Positions 19,771 to 28,764 of a stretch of 64,000 bases of DNA are shown piece after piece (the stretch's first letter is position 1; each line of letters opens with the position of its first letter). Under the pieces are notes generated by a model, which saw only the letters and a program-made list of their open reading frames with translations, did no database searches and was not told the DNA's origin. Source of the DNA: Mesorhizobium sp. B2-3-4 (lineage in GTDB: Bacteria > Pseudomonadota > Alphaproteobacteria > Rhizobiales > Rhizobiaceae); contig NZ_VFVY01000003.1 of NCBI RefSeq assembly GCF_006442315.1, forward strand, positions 124,001-188,000. Direction: 5' to 3'. Made by a program: the position numbers and the translations under genes.

Positions 19771-19798
19771 TTGACATAATTCATACTTAGTGAGTAAT
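19771..19798 (+). promoter_or_regulatory. smoE: Probable smo operon promoter
   Basis: TTGACA at 19771-19776 is a consensus -35; AGTAAT at 19793-19798 is a fair -10 at 16 bases. The pair TACT/AGTA around TAGTG (about 19784-19796) lies between the boxes and could be an operator. The remainder of the 223-base gap (19624-19846) shows no ORF. Confidence 0.45.
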
Positions 19799-19846
19799 TG
19801 CCCACAGCCAAGGCAAATGCTCATCTTGGTCCATGGGAGGAATTTG

Positions 19847-21157
19847 ATGAAACTTCGTACGCTCATCCTGGGCTTGTGCTCGGCCAGCGCGCTGGCTTTC
19901 GCGGCTCACGCCGAATCCATCACCATCGCCACCGTCAACAATGGCGATATGGTCCGCATGCAGAAGCTGACCGACGACTTCACCAAGGCCAATCCCGACA
20001 TCCAGCTCAACTGGGTGACGCTCGAGGAAAACGTGCTGCGCGAGCGCGTTACCACCGACATCGCCACCAAGGGCGGCCAGTACGACGTGATGACCATCGG
20101 CACCTATGAGGTTCCGATCTGGGCCAAGCAGAGCTGGCTCCTGCCGCTCGACAAGCTCGGCGACGACTATGACGCCAAGGACATCATCCCGGCCATTGCC
20201 GGTGGCCTCTCGGTCGACGGCAAGCTCTACGCCGCGCCCTTCTACGGCGAAAGCTCCTTCGTCATGTACCGCAAGGACCTGATGGAAAAAGCCGGCCTCA
20301 AGATGCCCGACGCGCCGACCTGGGACTTCATCAAGCAGGCCGCCGACAAGATGACCGACCGCGCCAATGGCGTGAACGGCGTCTGCCTGCGCGGCAAGGC
20401 CGGCTGGGGCGAGAACATGGCCTTCCTGACCGCCATGTCGAACTCCTTCGGCGCCCGCTGGTTCGACGAGAACTGGAAGCCGCAGTTCGACCAGCCCGAA
20501 TGGAAGAACACGCTGCAGTTCTATGTCGACCTGATGAAGGCCGACGGCCCCGAGGGCGCATCGTCCAACGGCTTCAACGAGAACCTGGCGCTTTTCCAGC
20601 AGGGCAAGTGCGGCATGTGGATCGACGCCACCGTCGCCGCTTCCTTCGTCTCCGACCCGAAGAACTCGACGGTCGCCGACAAGGTCGGCTATGCGCTGGC
20701 GCCGGACAACGGGCTGGGTAAGCGCGGCAACTGGCTGTGGGCGTGGTCGCTGGCCATCCCGGCCGGCACGAAGAAGGCCGACGCCGCGGAGAAGTTCGTC
20801 TCCTGGGCAACCAGCAAGCACTACGCTGAGCTGGTGGCGTCCAAGGAAGGCTGGGCCAACGTGCCTCCGGGCACACGTTCCTCGCTCTACGCCAATGCCG
20901 AATACCAGAAGGCGGCTCCGTTCGCCAAGATGACGCTGGACTCCATCAACGCCGCCGATCCGACGCACCCCACCGTCAAGCCCGTGCCCTATGTCGGCGT
21001 TCAATTCGTAGCCATCCCTGAGTTCCAGGGCCTCGGCACCACCGTCGGCCAGCTGTTCTCGGCGGCCCTCGCCGGACAGTCGAGCGTCGACGATGCGCTG
21101 AAGCAGGCCCAGGATGCCGCGACCGCGGCGATGACCGAGGGCGGCTACATCAAGTAA
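19847..21157 (+). CDS. smoE: Polyol ABC transporter substrate-binding protein SmoE-like
   Basis: 436 residues from ATG 19847, preceded by GGGAGGAATTTG. Signal peptide to about residue 22 (AAHA), then a family-1 extracellular binding protein fold (ITIATVNNGDMVRMQKL; NLALFQQGKCGMWIDATVA; NWLWAWSLAIPAGTKKADA). It captures sorbitol/mannitol-type polyols in the periplasm for SmoFGK. The assignment rests on the neighbours smoS and mtlK as well as the sequence. A double hairpin separates it from smoF. Confidence 0.9.
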   Translation: MKLRTLILGLCSASALAFAAHAESITIATVNNGDMVRMQKLTDDFTKANPDIQLNWVTLEENVLRERVTTDIATKGGQYDVMTIGTYEVPIWAKQSWLLPLDKLGDDYDAKDIIPAIAGGLSVDGKLYAAPFYGESSFVMYRKDLMEKAGLKMPDAPTWDFIKQAADKMTDRANGVNGVCLRGKAGWGENMAFLTAMSNSFGARWFDENWKPQFDQPEWKNTLQFYVDLMKADGPEGASSNGFNENLALFQQGKCGMWIDATVAASFVSDPKNSTVADKVGYALAPDNGLGKRGNWLWAWSLAIPAGTKKADAAEKFVSWATSKHYAELVASKEGWANVPPGTRSSLYANAEYQKAAPFAKMTLDSINAADPTHPTVKPVPYVGVQFVAIPEFQGLGTTVGQLFSAALAGQSSVDDALKQAQDAATAAMTEGGYIK

Positions 21158-21176
21158 GGCTCCTCCCGGTGCCGAA

Positions 21177-21230
21177 TGCCGGTCACCTCCTCGACCGGCA
21201 ACGGCCGCCCGAAACCCAGTTCGGGCGGCC
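21177..21230 (+). terminator. Double hairpin between smoE and smoF
   Basis: First hairpin: TGCCGGT (21177-21183) with ACCGGCA (21194-21200). Second: GGCCGCCCGAA (21203-21213) with TTCGGGCGGCC (21220-21230), a perfect 11-bp stem with a 6-base loop. No U-run follows. It probably shields the smoE mRNA end and attenuates the downstream genes, a common way to make more binding protein than permease. Confidence 0.6.
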
Positions 21231-21281
21231 GCCTTTCCAGAGCCTGTGAAAATTCAGCCTGATCCTTGAAGGGTGACCGTC

Positions 21282-22154
21282 ATGGCTACTCAGCAGACCC
21301 GTTCGCTTGCCCGATTCATGATGGCGCCTTCCGTGGTGCTGCTGCTGGTCTGGATGGTTGTGCCGCTGGCGCTCACGCTGTGGTTCTCCTTCCAGCAGTA
21401 CAACCCGCTCAATCCGATCCGCGACGGGTTCGTCGGCTTCTCCAATTACGCTCTGTTCTACTCCAATCCGGCCTTCCTCTATTCGATCCTCAACACGCTC
21501 ACCATTGTCGTCAGCGTGCTCGTCATCACCGTGGTCGGCGGCATCCTGCTGGCGCTCCTGATCGACCAGCCGATGTGGGGACAGGGGATCGTGCGCATCC
21601 TGGTGATCTCGCCGTTCTTCGTCATGCCGCCGGTGGCCGCGCTGGTGTGGAAGAACATGATCATGCACCCGCAATACGGTGTCTTCGCCGACATTGCGCG
21701 CTTCTTCGGCCTGCAGCCCATCGACTGGTTCGGGCAATATCCGCTCACCGCCATCATCATCATCGTCGCCTGGCAGTGGCTGCCTTTCGCCACGCTGATC
21801 CTGCTGACGGCGCTGCAATCGCTCGACGGCGAACAGAAGGAAGCCGCCGAGATGGACGGCGCCGGCTTCATCAGCCGCTTCATCTATCTGACACTGCCGC
21901 ACATGTCGCGCGCCATCACCGTGGTCATCCTGATCCAGACCATCTTCCTGCTTTCGGTCTATGCCGAGATCCTGGTCACCACCAATGGCGGCCCCGGCTA
22001 CGCCTCCACCAACCTGCCTTTCCTCGTCTACCAGAAGGCGTTGCTGGAATTCAAAATCGGCCAGGCATCAGCGGGCGGTGTGATCGCCGTCATCCTGGCC
22101 AACATCGTCGCCTTCTTCGCCATGCGCGCCGTCGGCAAGAACCTGGACAAGTAA
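21282..22154 (+). CDS. smoF: Polyol ABC transporter permease SmoF-like
   Basis: 290 residues from ATG 21282 (a GTG at 21273 is possible). Six membrane helices. The EAA loop that docks on the ATPase is EAAEMDGAGFISRFIYLTLP (about 187-206). It belongs to the MalF-like carbohydrate permease group and pairs with SmoG, which starts 11 bases later. Confidence 0.92.
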   Translation: MATQQTRSLARFMMAPSVVLLLVWMVVPLALTLWFSFQQYNPLNPIRDGFVGFSNYALFYSNPAFLYSILNTLTIVVSVLVITVVGGILLALLIDQPMWGQGIVRILVISPFFVMPPVAALVWKNMIMHPQYGVFADIARFFGLQPIDWFGQYPLTAIIIIVAWQWLPFATLILLTALQSLDGEQKEAAEMDGAGFISRFIYLTLPHMSRAITVVILIQTIFLLSVYAEILVTTNGGPGYASTNLPFLVYQKALLEFKIGQASAGGVIAVILANIVAFFAMRAVGKNLDK

Positions 22155-22165
22155 GGGAGGACAAG

Positions 22166-22990
22166 ATGGCACGCTCTGTCACCACCCAGCACAAGACGAT
22201 CGCGACCGTCGCCGCCTGGATCGTCGCCCTGCTGATCTTCTTTCCGATCCTCTATACGATCATCACCTCGTTCAAGTCGGAACAGGAGGCGATCCAGGGC
22301 TTCAACCTGATCCCGTCTGGAACCTTCGAGAGCTATGCCGAGGTCCAGGCGCAGAGCGGCTATTTCAAGTTCTTCCTGAACTCGGTCATCCTCTCGGTCG
22401 GCTCGACCATCCTGGCCCTGCTGGTCGCCATCCCGGCGGCATGGTCGATGGCCTTCTCGCCGACCAAGCGGACCAAGGACATCCTGATGTGGATGCTGTC
22501 CACCAAGATGATGCCGGCGGTCGCGGTGCTGTTCCCGATCTACCTGATCTTCCGCAATCTCGGCCTGCTCGATAGCCGCATCGGCCTGATGGTCATGCTG
22601 ATGCTGATCAACCTGCCGATCGTGGTGTGGATGCTCTACACCTATTTCCGCGAGATCCCCGGCGAGATCCTGGAGGCGGCGCGCATGGATGGCGCCTCGC
22701 TGTGGAACGAGATCATCTATGTGCTGACCCCGATGGCGGTCCCGGGCATTGCCTCGACGATGCTCCTGAACATCATCCTGGCCTGGAACGAGGCGTTCTG
22801 GACGATCCGCCTGACCACCACGGACGCCGCGCCGCTCACCGCTTTCATCAGCTCCTTCTCCAGCCCGCAAGGCCTGTTCTGGGCCAAGCTCTCGGCAGCC
22901 TCGACGCTGGCTATCGCCCCGATCCTGATCATGGGCTGGTTCAGCCAGAAGCAGCTGGTGCGCGGCTTGACGTTCGGCGCGGTGAAGTAA
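22166..22990 (+). CDS. smoG: Polyol ABC transporter permease SmoG-like
   Basis: 274 residues with GGGAGG ahead of the ATG. Six helices in the MalG-like pattern. The EAA loop is EAARMDGASLWNEIIYVLTP (about 171-190). The Pro/Met-rich segment STKMMPAVAVLFPIYLIF precedes it. It forms the membrane channel with SmoF. A 51-base gap leads to the ATPase gene. Confidence 0.92.
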   Translation: MARSVTTQHKTIATVAAWIVALLIFFPILYTIITSFKSEQEAIQGFNLIPSGTFESYAEVQAQSGYFKFFLNSVILSVGSTILALLVAIPAAWSMAFSPTKRTKDILMWMLSTKMMPAVAVLFPIYLIFRNLGLLDSRIGLMVMLMLINLPIVVWMLYTYFREIPGEILEAARMDGASLWNEIIYVLTPMAVPGIASTMLLNIILAWNEAFWTIRLTTTDAAPLTAFISSFSSPQGLFWAKLSAASTLAIAPILIMGWFSQKQLVRGLTFGAVK

Positions 22991-23041
22991 CGGACGTTTG
23001 CCTGCAGCAATCGGCGAAAAAGAACCCTCGGGGAGGAAACC

Positions 23042-24046
23042 ATGGGAAACATCACGCTCAAGAACGTCTCCAAATCCTTTGGCTCGACGTCCATCATCCC
23101 CGGCCTCGACCTGGTGATCGAGAATGGCGAGTTCGTTGTCTTCGTCGGTCCGTCCGGTTGCGGCAAGTCCACACTGCTCAGGCTGATCGCCGGGCTTGAG
23201 GACACCAGCGGCGGCACCATCAACATCGACGGGCGTGACGTCACCGGCGAGGCGCCCGCCAAGCGCAAGCTGGCCATGGTGTTCCAGTCCTACGCGCTCT
23301 ACCCGCATATGACGGTGGCCAAGAACATCGCCTTCCCGCTGAAGATGGCGGGCGAGGACCAGGCGACCATCGACAGGAAGGTGAAGGACGCCGCCCGCGT
23401 CCTCAACCTCACCAACTATCTCGAACGCCGTCCGGGCCAGCTCTCCGGCGGCCAGCGCCAGCGCGTCGCCATCGGCCGAGCCATCGTGCGCCAGCCCTCG
23501 GCCTTCCTGTTCGACGAACCGCTGTCCAACCTCGATGCGGCCTTGCGCGGCACCATGCGGCTGGAGATCAGCGAACTGCATCACCAGCTCAAGACGACGA
23601 TGATCTACGTTACCCACGACCAGGTCGAAGCCATGACCATGGCCGACAAGATCGTCGTCTTGAACGCCGGCAACATCGAGCAGGTCGGCTCGCCGATGGA
23701 GCTCTACCGTTCGCCGCGCAACCTGTTCGTCGCCGGCTTCATCGGCTCACCCAAGATGAACCTGATCGAGGGTGCGCCGGCTGACAAATATGGCGCCAAG
23801 ACCATCGGCATCCGGCCCGAGCATATGCAGATTTCGACCACGGCGGGCGACTGGAAAGCCACCGTCGGCGTGGCCGAGCATCTCGGATCCGATACCTTCC
23901 TGCACGTCCAGGCCGATGGCGTCGGCCCGCTGACGGTGCGCGCCGACGGCGAGCTCGCCGTCCGTCATGGCGACACCATCTATCTCACCCCCGACAAGGC
24001 CAAGCTGCACCGCTTCGGCCCCGACGGAAAAGCGATGTCTCAGTGA
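23042..24046 (+). CDS. smoK: Polyol ABC transporter ATP-binding protein SmoK-like
   Basis: 334 residues, MalK/UgpC type. Walker [10 protein letters not shown] is at 36-44, the Q-loop is [10 protein letters not shown], the signature LSGGQRQ is at 134-140, Walker B FLFDEP is at 155-160 and the switch His is in [12 protein letters not shown]-terminal regulatory TOBE-like domain follows (about 240-334; GIRPEHMQI). It energises SmoFG. The SDR gene starts 10 bases after. Confidence 0.93.
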   Translation: MGNITLKNVSKSFGSTSIIPGLDLVIENGEFVVFVGPSGCGKSTLLRLIAGLEDTSGGTINIDGRDVTGEAPAKRKLAMVFQSYALYPHMTVAKNIAFPLKMAGEDQATIDRKVKDAARVLNLTNYLERRPGQLSGGQRQRVAIGRAIVRQPSAFLFDEPLSNLDAALRGTMRLEISELHHQLKTTMIYVTHDQVEAMTMADKIVVLNAGNIEQVGSPMELYRSPRNLFVAGFIGSPKMNLIEGAPADKYGAKTIGIRPEHMQISTTAGDWKATVGVAEHLGSDTFLHVQADGVGPLTVRADGELAVRHGDTIYLTPDKAKLHRFGPDGKAMSQ

Positions 24047-24056
24047 GGATGGGACA

Positions 24057-24827
24057 GTGAGGCTGCAAGGCAAATCGGCGCTCATCACCGGCTCGGCGCG
24101 CGGCATCGGCAGGGCCTTCGCCGAAGCCTATGTACGTGAGGGAGCCACCGTGGCGATCGCCGACATCAATCTCGACGCCGCGCAAAAGACGGCCGCCGAG
24201 ATCGGCGACCATGCCTATGCCGTCAAACTCGACGTCACCAACCAGGCCTCCATCGACGCCGCGGTGAAAGCGGTGGAGGACAGGACCGGCGGCCTCGATA
24301 TCCTGATCAACAACGCCGCTCTGTTCGACCTGGCGCCGATCGTGGAGATATCGCGGGCGAGCTACGAAAAACTGTTTTCCGTCAATGTCGCCGGCACGTT
24401 GTTCATGCTGCAGGCCGCCGCCCGGTCGATGATCGCGCGGGGCAAGGGCGGCCGGATCATCAACATGGCGAGCCAGGCCGGGCGCCGCGGGGAACCGCTG
24501 GTCGCCGTCTACTGTGCCACCAAGGCCGCTGTCATCTCGCTGACCCAGTCGGCCGGGCTCGACCTGATCAAGCACCGCATCAACGTCAACGGCATCGCAC
24601 CCGGCGTCGTCGACAGCGACATGTGGGACGAGGTCGACGCCCTGTTCGCCAGATACGAGAACCGGCCGAAGGGCGAGAAGAAGAGGCTGGTCGGCGAGGG
24701 CGTGCCGTATGGCCGCATGGGCAAGCCGCAAGATCTCGCGGGCATGGCCGTGTTTCTCGCCAGTGACGAGGCCGAATACATTGTCGCCCAGACCTACAAT
24801 GTCGATGGCGGCCAATGGATGAGTTGA
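24057..24827 (+). CDS. smoS: Sorbitol dehydrogenase (SDR family) SmoS-like
   Basis: 256 residues from GTG 24057 with GAGGATGGG upstream, the exact length of the Rhodobacter enzyme as I recall it. The NAD-binding TGSARGIG is at 11-18, NNAA near 85-88, and the catalytic Ser139, Tyr152 and Lys156 (YCATK) are present. It oxidises sorbitol to fructose; related rhizobial enzymes also take galactitol. Position after smoK supports the call. A palindromic repeat lies downstream. Confidence 0.9.
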   Translation: MRLQGKSALITGSARGIGRAFAEAYVREGATVAIADINLDAAQKTAAEIGDHAYAVKLDVTNQASIDAAVKAVEDRTGGLDILINNAALFDLAPIVEISRASYEKLFSVNVAGTLFMLQAAARSMIARGKGGRIINMASQAGRRGEPLVAVYCATKAAVISLTQSAGLDLIKHRINVNGIAPGVVDSDMWDEVDALFARYENRPKGEKKRLVGEGVPYGRMGKPQDLAGMAVFLASDEAEYIVAQTYNVDGGQWMS

Positions 24828-24847
24828 AAGGGTGAGTTGAGGGGGAA

Positions 24848-24931
24848 GGCGCTTCTCTCTTTTCCTCCGGAGAAGGCGCCCCTGGGCAGGTGAGGGGCGG
24901 CATGCTGGAACACCAGATGCGGCCCCTCATC
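24848..24931. repeat. Intergenic palindromic element with two hairpins
   Basis: Hairpin 1: GGCGCTTCTC (24848-24857) with GAGAAGGCGCC (24870-24880). Hairpin 2: a 20-base arm at 24889-24908 with its near-perfect complement at 24913-24931 around AACA. Both fall in the 163-base gap between smoS and mtlK, which otherwise lacks an ORF. The look is that of rhizobial mosaic intergenic repeats; it may process or stabilise the operon mRNA. Confidence 0.6.
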
Positions 24932-24990
24932 CTCGCCCTCCCGAAGGAGGCGAAACAGCCGGGCTGCAAATCGGCCAAAGGGTAAAGCAG

Positions 24991-26469
24991 ATGACCGTGA
25001 AACTCTCTTCCTCGAACCTCTCCGAGCTGCCGGCCAAGGTCGCGGGTCCGACCTATGACCGGTCGGCGCTGAAAGCCGGCATTGTGCATTTCGGCGTCGG
25101 CAATTTCCACCGCTCGCACCAGGCCGTCTATCTCGACGACCTTTTCGGTCAAGGCATCGGCCATGACTGGGCGCTGGTCGGCGCCGGCGTGTTCGAGAGC
25201 GAGAAGATCGGCCGCGGCAAACTTGAGGAACAGGACTGGTTGACCACGGTGGTCGAGCAGGACGAAGGCCACATGAGCGCCCGCGTGACCGGCGCGATGA
25301 TCGACTTCCTGACGCCTGGCGACGCCGGAGCCATCGTCGAGCGGCTGGCCGATCCGGCGATCAAGATCGTTTCGCTGACCATCACCGAAGGCGGCTATTT
25401 CATCGATCCGGCCTCCGGGGTGTTCAATCCGACGCATCCCGACATCGTCGCCGACGCGCGAGCCGGCGCGGTGCCGAAAACCGTGTTCGGCATCATCCTG
25501 GCCGGGCTGGTGCGCCGCCGCCAGGACGGCATCGTGCCGTTCACGGTGATGTCCTGCGACAACATCCCCCATAACGGCCATGTCACTTCGGATGGGGTGA
25601 TCGGCCTTGCGCGGTTGATCGACGACGACCTGGCGAACTGGGTCAGCGAAAAGGTCGCTTTTCCAAACGCCATGGTCGACCGTATCACGCCGGCAACCAG
25701 CGACCGCGAGCGCAAGATCCTCGCCGACGATTTCGGTCTCGAGGACAATTGGCCGGTGTTCTGCGAGCCGTTCCGGCAATGGGTGCTGGAAGACCGGTTC
25801 ACCGACGGCCGCCCGCCGCTCGAAAAGGTCGGCGTGCAGTTTGTCAGGGATGTCGCGCCTTACGAGTTGATGAAGATCCGCATCCTCAATGGCGGCCATG
25901 CAACAATCGCCTATCCGGCCGGGCTGATGGACATCCATTTCGTCCATGAGGCGATGCAGGAGCCGCTGGTGCGCGGCTTCCTCGACAAGCTCGAGCATGA
26001 CGAGATCATTCCGACCGTGCCGCCGGTGCCGGACACGGTGCTGGAGGATTATTACCGGCTCATCGAGAAGCGCTTCTCCAATCCAAAGATCGGCGACACC
26101 ATCCGCAGGCTCTGCCTCGACGGCTCCAACCGCCAGCCGAAATTCATCATCCCGACCATCGCCGACCGGCTGAAGGCCGGAAAAAGTGTCGCCGGGCTGG
26201 CGCTGGAATCGGCTTTGTGGTGCCGCTACTGCTTCGGCACGACCGACAGCGGCGCCGTCATCGAGCCCAACGACCCGAGCTGGGACCGCATGCAGGCAAC
26301 GGCAAGAGCGGCAAAGGACGCGCCCGCCGCCTGGCTTGCCATGGACGACATCTATGGCGATGTCGGCCGCGCCGCGCCCTTCGTCGAAGCCTTCGCCCAC
26401 GCGCTCAAGACACTGTGGGCCGATGGCACGCGCGCCACGCTGACGCGCTACCTTGCCGGCAAGCTCTGA
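24991..26469 (+). CDS. mtlK: Mannitol 2-dehydrogenase
   Basis: 492 residues, polyol-specific long-chain dehydrogenase family. The N-terminal Rossmann start IVHFGVGNFHRSHQAVYLDD (about 31-50) and the catalytic region with MSCDNIPHNG, then VAPYELMKIRILNGGHA, including the conserved Lys and His, are present. It oxidises mannitol to fructose with NAD; homologues also use D-arabitol and sorbitol. The repeat upstream may supply an mRNA boundary. A HAD phosphatase follows after 15 bases. Confidence 0.93.
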   Translation: MTVKLSSSNLSELPAKVAGPTYDRSALKAGIVHFGVGNFHRSHQAVYLDDLFGQGIGHDWALVGAGVFESEKIGRGKLEEQDWLTTVVEQDEGHMSARVTGAMIDFLTPGDAGAIVERLADPAIKIVSLTITEGGYFIDPASGVFNPTHPDIVADARAGAVPKTVFGIILAGLVRRRQDGIVPFTVMSCDNIPHNGHVTSDGVIGLARLIDDDLANWVSEKVAFPNAMVDRITPATSDRERKILADDFGLEDNWPVFCEPFRQWVLEDRFTDGRPPLEKVGVQFVRDVAPYELMKIRILNGGHATIAYPAGLMDIHFVHEAMQEPLVRGFLDKLEHDEIIPTVPPVPDTVLEDYYRLIEKRFSNPKIGDTIRRLCLDGSNRQPKFIIPTIADRLKAGKSVAGLALESALWCRYCFGTTDSGAVIEPNDPSWDRMQATARAAKDAPAAWLAMDDIYGDVGRAAPFVEAFAHALKTLWADGTRATLTRYLAGKL

Positions 26470-26484
26470 GAGCCAGTCGGCATC

Positions 26485-27168
26485 ATGACGCCCGAACTGG
26501 TCATCTTCGACTGCGACGGCGTGCTGGTCGACAGCGAGGCGCTCTCCGTCGCGGCGCTGCTCGGCATGATCGAACTTGCCGGCGGCAGCATCGGCGAGGA
26601 CGCCGCCTACGAGCATTTCCTCGGCAAGAGTATGAAAAGCGTGCGCGAGATCCTTGGCCGCGACTTCGGCCTCGAGATCAGCGACAAGCATCTCACCGCC
26701 ATGCGCGTCGACCTCATGCGAAAGTTCCGCGAGGAGCTGAAGCCGATCCCGGGCGTCAAGGACATGCTGCCGAAGCTCGGCCTGCCGTTCTGCGTCGCTT
26801 CCTCCGGTACGCTGGAGCGCATCCGCTATGCACTCGACGTCACCGGCCTGCTCACGCTGATGGAGCCGCATTTGTTCAGCGCCGCCATGGTGGCCAGGGG
26901 GAAACCGGCGCCCGACCTTTTCCTCCACGCCGCCGCCGCCATGCGGGCGCATCCACGCGATTGCCTGGTCATCGAGGACAGCCCGGCCGGCGTCGCGGCC
27001 GCCCATGCGGCCGGCATGCGCGTCTTCGCTTTCGCCGGCGGCGCGCACGCCGGCAACCCCGCCCTGAAAGCGCGGCTTGCGTCGACCGAACCGGACTTTA
27101 TATTCGCTGACATGCTGCAATTGCCCGATCTGATTGCAGGCCTGGGAGCGAGAGTTAAAGCATCTTGA
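26485..27168 (+). CDS. HAD hydrolase, sugar-phosphate phosphatase-like
   Basis: 227 residues. Motif I is IFDCDGVLVDSEA (about 7-19), motif II is VASSGT, motif III is GKPAPDLF, and motif IV is VIEDSPAGVAAAHAAGM. The cap domain is helical. It is of the beta-phosphoglucomutase / sugar phosphatase group. In the polyol operon it may remove phosphorylated dead-end sugars (a repair role); this is inferred from position. The stop overlaps the TTG start of the kinase gene. Confidence 0.85.
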   Translation: MTPELVIFDCDGVLVDSEALSVAALLGMIELAGGSIGEDAAYEHFLGKSMKSVREILGRDFGLEISDKHLTAMRVDLMRKFREELKPIPGVKDMLPKLGLPFCVASSGTLERIRYALDVTGLLTLMEPHLFSAAMVARGKPAPDLFLHAAAAMRAHPRDCLVIEDSPAGVAAAHAAGMRVFAFAGGAHAGNPALKARLASTEPDFIFADMLQLPDLIAGLGARVKAS

Positions 27169-28751
27169 CGAAACAGTTTGTCTGCGCGGTCGATGTCGGC
27201 ACCGGGAGCGCTCGCGCGGGCATTCTCGACACCAGTGGCACCTTGCTCGGCCGCGCCGAGCGGCCGATCGCCATGAACCAGCCGAAGCCCGATCATGCCG
27301 AGCATGATTCGCGCGACATCTGGTCCGCCGTCTGCGCCGCCGTGCGTGCCGCGCGCGAAAAGGCCGGCGTCGTCGCCGAAGACATAGCCGGCATCTCCTT
27401 CGATGCCACCTGTTCCCTGGTGGTGCGCGACAGGCAAGGCGGCCAGCTCAGTGTCTCGACCACTGCCGAGAAGCGCTGGGACACAATCGTCTGGCTCGAC
27501 CACCGCGCCATCGCCGAGGCCGACGAATGCACGGCGAGTGGCCACGAGGTGCTGAATTATATCGGCGGCGTCATGTCGCCCGAGATGGCAACGCCGAAGC
27601 TGATGTGGCTGAAGCGCAATTTGCACCGGACATGGAATGAAGCCGGCTATCTATTCGACCTGGCCGATTTCCTCACTTGGCAGGCAACAGGTTCCTTGGC
27701 CCGCTCGCAATGCACGTTGACCGCCAAATGGACCTATCTGGCGCACCAGGAAACCGCGTGGCAGCGTGATTTCTTCGAACTCGTCGGCCTCGACGACCTT
27801 TTTGACCACGGCAATCTGCCCGAAAGGGCAAGCCCGGTCGGCGCCGATATCGGCGCCTTGACGGCGCAGGCGGCGGCCGAGCTTGGTCTCAGCGAAAAAT
27901 GCCGGGTCGGCGCCGGCGTCATCGATGCCTATGCCGGCGCGCTTGGCGTGCTCGGCGGTTTTGCCGGTGACGATCACGATATTGGCCGGCATCTGGCGCT
28001 GATCGCCGGCACGTCGAGCTGCGTCATGGCGATGTCGCCCGATCCGCAACCTTTCGCCGGGGTCTGGGGTCCCTATTACGGCGCCGCTCTGCCCAAGCTA
28101 TGGCTGTCGGAGGGCGGCCAGTCGGCGACCGGCGCCCTGCTCGACCACATCATCCGCTGGCACGGCGCCGGCGGCGAGCCGAACGCGGCCATGCATGCCA
28201 GGATCGCCGGGCGCGTCGCCGAACTGCGCGCCGCCGAGGGCGAGAACCTTGCCGCGAGGCTGCATGTGTTGCCGGATTTCCACGGCAACCGTTCGCCGCT
28301 GGCCGACCCGCACGCGGTCGGCGTCGTCAGCGGGCTGACGCTCGATTCGTCCTTCGACAGCCTGTGCAAGCTCTATTGGCGCACCGCCGTCGGCATCGCG
28401 CTCGGCGTGCGCCATGTGCTGGAGGCGCTGAACGAAAACGGCTACCTGATCGACACGCTGCATGTCACTGGCGGCCACACCAAGAACCCGCTCCTGATGG
28501 AGCTCTATGCCGACGCCACCGGTTGCACGGTGGTCGAGCCGCTGGCCGATGAGGCGGTGCTGCTCGGCACCGGCATGGTTGCTGCCACCGCCGCCGGGCT
28601 GTTTCCCGATCTCAACGCCGCCTGTCTCGCCATGCAGCAGGGCGGCAGGACGCGCGCACCGAACAAGGCCGCCGGCGCCCGTTTCGACCGCGACTACCGG
28701 ATCTTCCTGGAAATGCACCGCCAGCGGCAGGCGCTTGACGCGGTAAGGTAA
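27165..28751 (+). CDS. FGGY-family pentulose kinase (ribulokinase-like)
   Basis: 528 residues from TTG 27165, coupled to the previous stop (TTGA). Actin-like ATPase fold: AVDVGTGSARAGILD (about 7-21) binds phosphate, GISFDATCSLVV follows, and VTGGHTKNPLLMELYADATG (about 436-455) is the second FGGY signature. The length and these motifs fit the pentulose kinase branch that phosphorylates D-ribulose. It would act on ketopentoses made from ribitol or arabitol by the operon dehydrogenases. Xylulose is an alternative. Convergent with the next operon. Confidence 0.82.
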   Translation: MTKQFVCAVDVGTGSARAGILDTSGTLLGRAERPIAMNQPKPDHAEHDSRDIWSAVCAAVRAAREKAGVVAEDIAGISFDATCSLVVRDRQGGQLSVSTTAEKRWDTIVWLDHRAIAEADECTASGHEVLNYIGGVMSPEMATPKLMWLKRNLHRTWNEAGYLFDLADFLTWQATGSLARSQCTLTAKWTYLAHQETAWQRDFFELVGLDDLFDHGNLPERASPVGADIGALTAQAAAELGLSEKCRVGAGVIDAYAGALGVLGGFAGDDHDIGRHLALIAGTSSCVMAMSPDPQPFAGVWGPYYGAALPKLWLSEGGQSATGALLDHIIRWHGAGGEPNAAMHARIAGRVAELRAAEGENLAARLHVLPDFHGNRSPLADPHAVGVVSGLTLDSSFDSLCKLYWRTAVGIALGVRHVLEALNENGYLIDTLHVTGGHTKNPLLMELYADATGCTVVEPLADEAVLLGTGMVAATAAGLFPDLNAACLAMQQGGRTRAPNKAAGARFDRDYRIFLEMHRQRQALDAVR

Positions 28752-28764
28752 GGCTGTCCGGCCG

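Noticed and set aside
24586-27120. 844-residue minus-strand open frame across smoS, mtlK and the HAD gene
   Set aside because: It is the reverse shadow of three recognisable enzymes in GC-rich DNA. Its product is Arg/Gly/Asp-rich with no domain.
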